DNA from: Coriaria nepalensis
Lineage: Eukaryota; Streptophyta; Magnoliopsida; Cucurbitales; Coriariaceae
Length of the DNA: 64,000 nt
Direction: 5' to 3'
Assembly (NCBI GenBank): GCA_027186245.1
Contig: CP114500.1
Coordinates: 1,250,001-1,314,000, forward strand
The position numbers and the translations under genes are program-made. Below are positions 60,701 through 64,000 of the stretch, one piece after another. The stretch's first letter is position 1. Every line of letters begins with the position of its first letter. Under the pieces are notes generated by a model, which saw nothing but the letters and a program-made list of their open reading frames with translations, had not been told where the DNA came from and did no database searches.

Positions 60701-63442
60701 TGGAGATATTGACATGTACCTTAGTTTTATTTTTTTCAGTTAAATTATTGTTTTCTTATTGATACAGAAATCTGCTGGAATACTTGCTCTTTCTCAGACA
60801 GACCGGAAGTCTGCATTTGTAAGATAATTTCTTTATTTTCCAATATTTTTGGACTTAATTATTTTTCTAATAAGGTTTCTTTTTCTTCCCTTTGATCCAG
60901 GAATCACCAACACCCACAAAACTTATTACAACTTTTTCACATGGCCTATCAGAGTCACGTCGAACAAAATTCACAGTAGAGAGGCACCAGGTTAATACCA
61001 AGTTTTAAGTTTTGAAGATCATTGTTTCATATACACTCTCAAAAGGATAACAATTACTCATTTTTAAGTAACAATTGCCCCTGATGTCTCTATATAGCAT
61101 AATAGATTCTGCATGTTAGGGCATAAATAAAATACTGAATGTGCAGGAAAATTATGAATTCCTCTCACTGTGTATCAAAGAAGGTTTGGGTTTTAAAGAT
61201 GGTAAACCACAGGCGGCTTGTATCATATACCGATGTCTTCTCCACTGGCATGCCTTTGAGTCAGAGAGGACTGTTATCTTTGATTATATAATTGAAGGAA
61301 TAAATGAGGCTCTGAAGGTGGTCCATTCAATCTTTGATATTTTTAATGTGTTATTCATCCAATTATCTGATAATACCTGATGTTAATACTTCAATTGACA
61401 CTGTCTAATTGTCAATTAAGTCCATTGCATTTACAAAATGTCTCAGGTTGGAGATGAGAACGTTACCTGCCCATATTGGCTGTCTAATGCCTCAGCTCTG
61501 CTATGCCTCCTACAGAGGAATTTACACTCCAATGGATTTCTAACTGCAGCTACTCAGCATTCTACCTTGTCTTCTGGATTAGCGAGCAGGATTGGCCAAG
61601 TGAGTTACCTACTAAAAACATACTTGCTGATTTAACAACATTCCTTTGTATTTAGTATCTTTTTCACCAAGGAGAATTTTTTAACTAATGAAATGTTTTA
61701 TCTGAGACCCAGCTAATGATAGCTTTTCTTTTCTGCAATTAGGGAATCAAATCACCTCTCAAATTGATTGAATTTGATGACGGTGTCTCACATCTTGAAG
61801 CTCGATATCCAGCCATACTGTTCAAACAACAATTAACTGCTTGTGTGGAGAAGATTTTTGGCTTGGTTCGTGATAATTTGAAGAAAGAATTATCTCCACT
61901 GTTGGGCTCATGCATTCAGGTGACTATTCTACCTTCTTGTAAATAACTGTAATGACAATTGGTTCAAGTTTGGAGTTTCTGTTTTTCAGTTCCCATCATA
62001 TAAAATTTTCATTGTTGCATTCTCAAGATGAGACTGTTCGATTACATGATGGTATTCTTCTTTGATCATGTAGGCCCCCAAAACTGGAAGAGGGATTGCT
62101 GGAAAATCCTCTAAGTCACCTGGTGGTATTCCTCAGCAGTCTTCAAATAGCCCGTGGGACAAGATTACCAATTTTCTTGATTCTCATATGAGTCAATTAC
62201 GAGAAAGTCATGTATGTGAATTATGCTCTAGTTTTGACGTGTTACTATGCTGGTAACTAAATGATATTGTGCTTTTGTTGGAATTACATCCGATTCTGAC
62301 TTAAAACAATGCTCAATCAGGTACCTTCATTCTTCATCCGTAAATTAGTTACTCAAGTGTTCTGTTTCATCAATATATCCCTTTTCAATAGGTGAGTAGA
62401 TTATTTGTAATTTTCTTTTGCGTCATCAAAATGACAAATATTAGTGTGATATACGGATCTGATATTTTCTTTTCTTGTAGTCTTCTTCTGAGACGGGAAT
62501 GTTGCTCATTTTCAAATGGAGAATATATAAAATCTGGCCTAGCAGACCTAGAGAAGTGGATTGTCAGTGCAAATGAAGAGGTATATTTAGTTTCAAAGAA
62601 ACTGATCTGCTTCTCAATTTTCATTTCTCTGGAGTCTAAATCTCCGTAAATTATAGTATGCGGGAACCTCATGGCATGAGCTAAATTATATCAGACAAGC
62701 TGTTGGGTTTCTGGTACGTGCTAATACTTGGTCCTTTAATTGTACATCTTACCCATCTGTAAAGCCGCAAACCAAAAATTTATTTTGTTATGTAATTTTT
62801 GCAACTCATGCAGGTTATACATCAGAAGAGAAAGAAATCACTCGAGGAAATAAGACGGGATCTCTGTCAGGTATGATTCTCTCACCTGCTGCTCATTGAC
62901 TTAAGAAACCCATTTCAAATTCAACCCCAACTCACTAGTAATACGATCCTTTTTACAGGCATTGACTATTAGACAAATTTATCGAATTAGTACATTGTAT
63001 TGCGATGACAAATATGGTTCTCAGAGTGTCTCAAACGAGGCAAGTTGCATTCTCTTACACCTCTTTTCTGTCAAACTTGAACAAAATGAAATCGTGTTAT
63101 GTTTCTTCTCGTCATTATGTGATCTGTATAGGTGGTTGCTCAAATGAGGGAGATCTTGAGTAAGGATAATCAGAACTTAACCTCGAATTCATTCTTGCTG
63201 GATGATGATCTTAGGTAAAAAAAAAATCTCTATACGCTATCCTACCTCTGGGGTTACATCCTCGTCTGTTTTACCTTATTTTCTCTCTAAACTGGGTTTT
63301 TACATTTTCTTCCTGAAGCATTCCATTCTCAACTGAAGACATAGATATGGAAATCCCTACAATAAACCCTTCAGGAATCGAACTTCCTGGACCACTGTCA
63401 GATCATCCCTGTGCCCAATTTCTTGTTCTCCTTCAAAAGTGA
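51781..63442 (+). CDS. XI-F: Class XI myosin heavy chain, XI-F-like
   Basis: The 38 exons join in frame from ATG 51781 to TGA 63440-63442 to give 1515 aa. First exons: 51781-51900, 52039-52185, 52919-53064, 53176-53332, 53654-53712, 53821-53974, 54266-54415, 54507-54643, 55086-55232, 55331-55432. Last exons: 62959-63039, 63132-63214, 63319-63442. Domain order: SH3-like N-terminus; motor with P-loop GESGAGKT (about 153-160), switch I NDNSSRFGKF and switch II DIYGFE; actin-binding region through [21 protein letters not shown]; about six IQ repeats; coiled coil; and the globular DIL tail ([16 protein letters not shown], [27 protein letters not shown]). The sequence matches Arabidopsis XI-F closely throughout. 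Class XI myosins move organelles along actin; XI-F is linked to fibre/stem straightening with actin ACT8. Intron 36 has a GC donor, and the motor lacks one Glu next to exon 6/7. Confidence 0.96.
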
Positions 63443-64000
63443 ACAATCAACCTCTGCTCCGTATGAAGATGCTGCTGTGTAAAATAGATTGTGCTTCTAC
63501 GAATTCTTCTGGGTTTCTAAAGATCAGATTGGAGCTGGAAGTTGACTAAAATATTTATGAAGGGGTGGCTTCATATCTTGCTCGGGCATGTAAAAAAATT
63601 GTAGGAAAATAGGCGTAGAATTCATTCATGGAAACATTAGTTCGTAACTAGTCAGAAGAATTATAGATCTAGATTGCCTTTTACCCTTTGTAAATGGTTT
63701 CATCATTTGTAATATAATCGTCAGAATTCATAGATCTATTTATATATGAAGATGTTCTCGTAATTAAAGAAAAACCTCGGTACAGCAAAAGGAGATATTG
63801 ATTGATTGAAAGAGAACAGTAAGTGTTCCTCTTCTCAAGTGTTGGTTAAATTATTAGGATGAAATTTATCAGGAAAAGTTCTAGATTTATTCGAATTCAT
63901 GGCGAAAGCACACTGTTGCAAATCAGCCACGGAGTAGGACCGAAGTGACGAGCAGTTATAAACGAGCAGAGACGACGACAATGCTAAGTTGTTCTGCGAT
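63443..64000. other. 3' flank of the myosin gene
   Basis: Contains the myosin 3' UTR with aataaa-like words. A minus-strand open stretch from 64000 to about 63844 reads without stop but has no recognisable domain and may be part of a neighbouring gene beyond the window. Confidence 0.4.

Noticed and set aside
63844..64000. Minus-strand open stretch at the window edge
   Set aside because: Too short and cut by the window; no domain recognised, so no gene is claimed.

Overview
The window is nuclear DNA of a flowering plant, almost certainly a eudicot. Genes are rich in GT-AG introns and separated by AT-rich spacers with (TA)n, (GA)n and poly-A/T tracts. The proteins are plant families: class XI myosin, group A PP2C, WRKY, R2R3-MYB, thermospermine synthase, cytokinin dehydrogenase, PEX10 and plastid-targeted proteins. 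I could not identify the species. No CRISPR arrays, operons, rRNA or tRNA genes were seen.

Layout. 0-15.5 kb: an intronless domesticated Harbinger-transposase gene (+), an ABI1/HAB1-type PP2C (+), a small group IIc WRKY (-), a plastid omega-amidase (+) and a BIG GRAIN 1-like gene (+). From memory, the Harbinger-derived, omega-amidase and BIG GRAIN-like genes lie in the same order near At5g12010-At5g12050 in Arabidopsis. 18.6-28.8 kb: ACL5 thermospermine synthase (-), PEX10 (-) and a TT2/MYBPA-like R2R3-MYB (-). 31 kb: a broken R2R3-MYB relic (-). 35.9-38.7 kb: a CKX7-like cytokinin dehydrogenase (+). 39.9-44.7 kb: a decayed SLOMO/FBL15-type F-box-LRR gene (+). 44.9-49.3 kb: a thylakoid-lumen-type protein (-), a GPI-anchored protein (+) and YLMG1 (-). 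49.8-51.1 kb: a relic of the C-terminal part of a PAA2/HMA8 copper ATPase (+). 51.8-63.4 kb: a complete 38-exon class XI myosin of the XI-F type (+).

The exon joins given for intact genes keep frame from ATG to stop and use GT-AG sites, apart from one GC-AG intron in the myosin. Plant genes like these do not form one pathway. Themes present are hormone signalling and turnover (PP2C for ABA, CKX for cytokinin, BIG GRAIN-like for auxin, WRKY50/51-like for SA/JA, ACL5 for thermospermine), organelle biogenesis (PEX10, YLMG1, lumen protein) and cytoskeletal transport.

The most notable features are the gene relics: SLOMO-like with several frameshifts, a stop and a copied F-box segment; PAA2-like with internal deletions; and a MYB missing R3. 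The Harbinger-derived protein has lost all three catalytic acidic residues. I found no convincing previously undescribed system.
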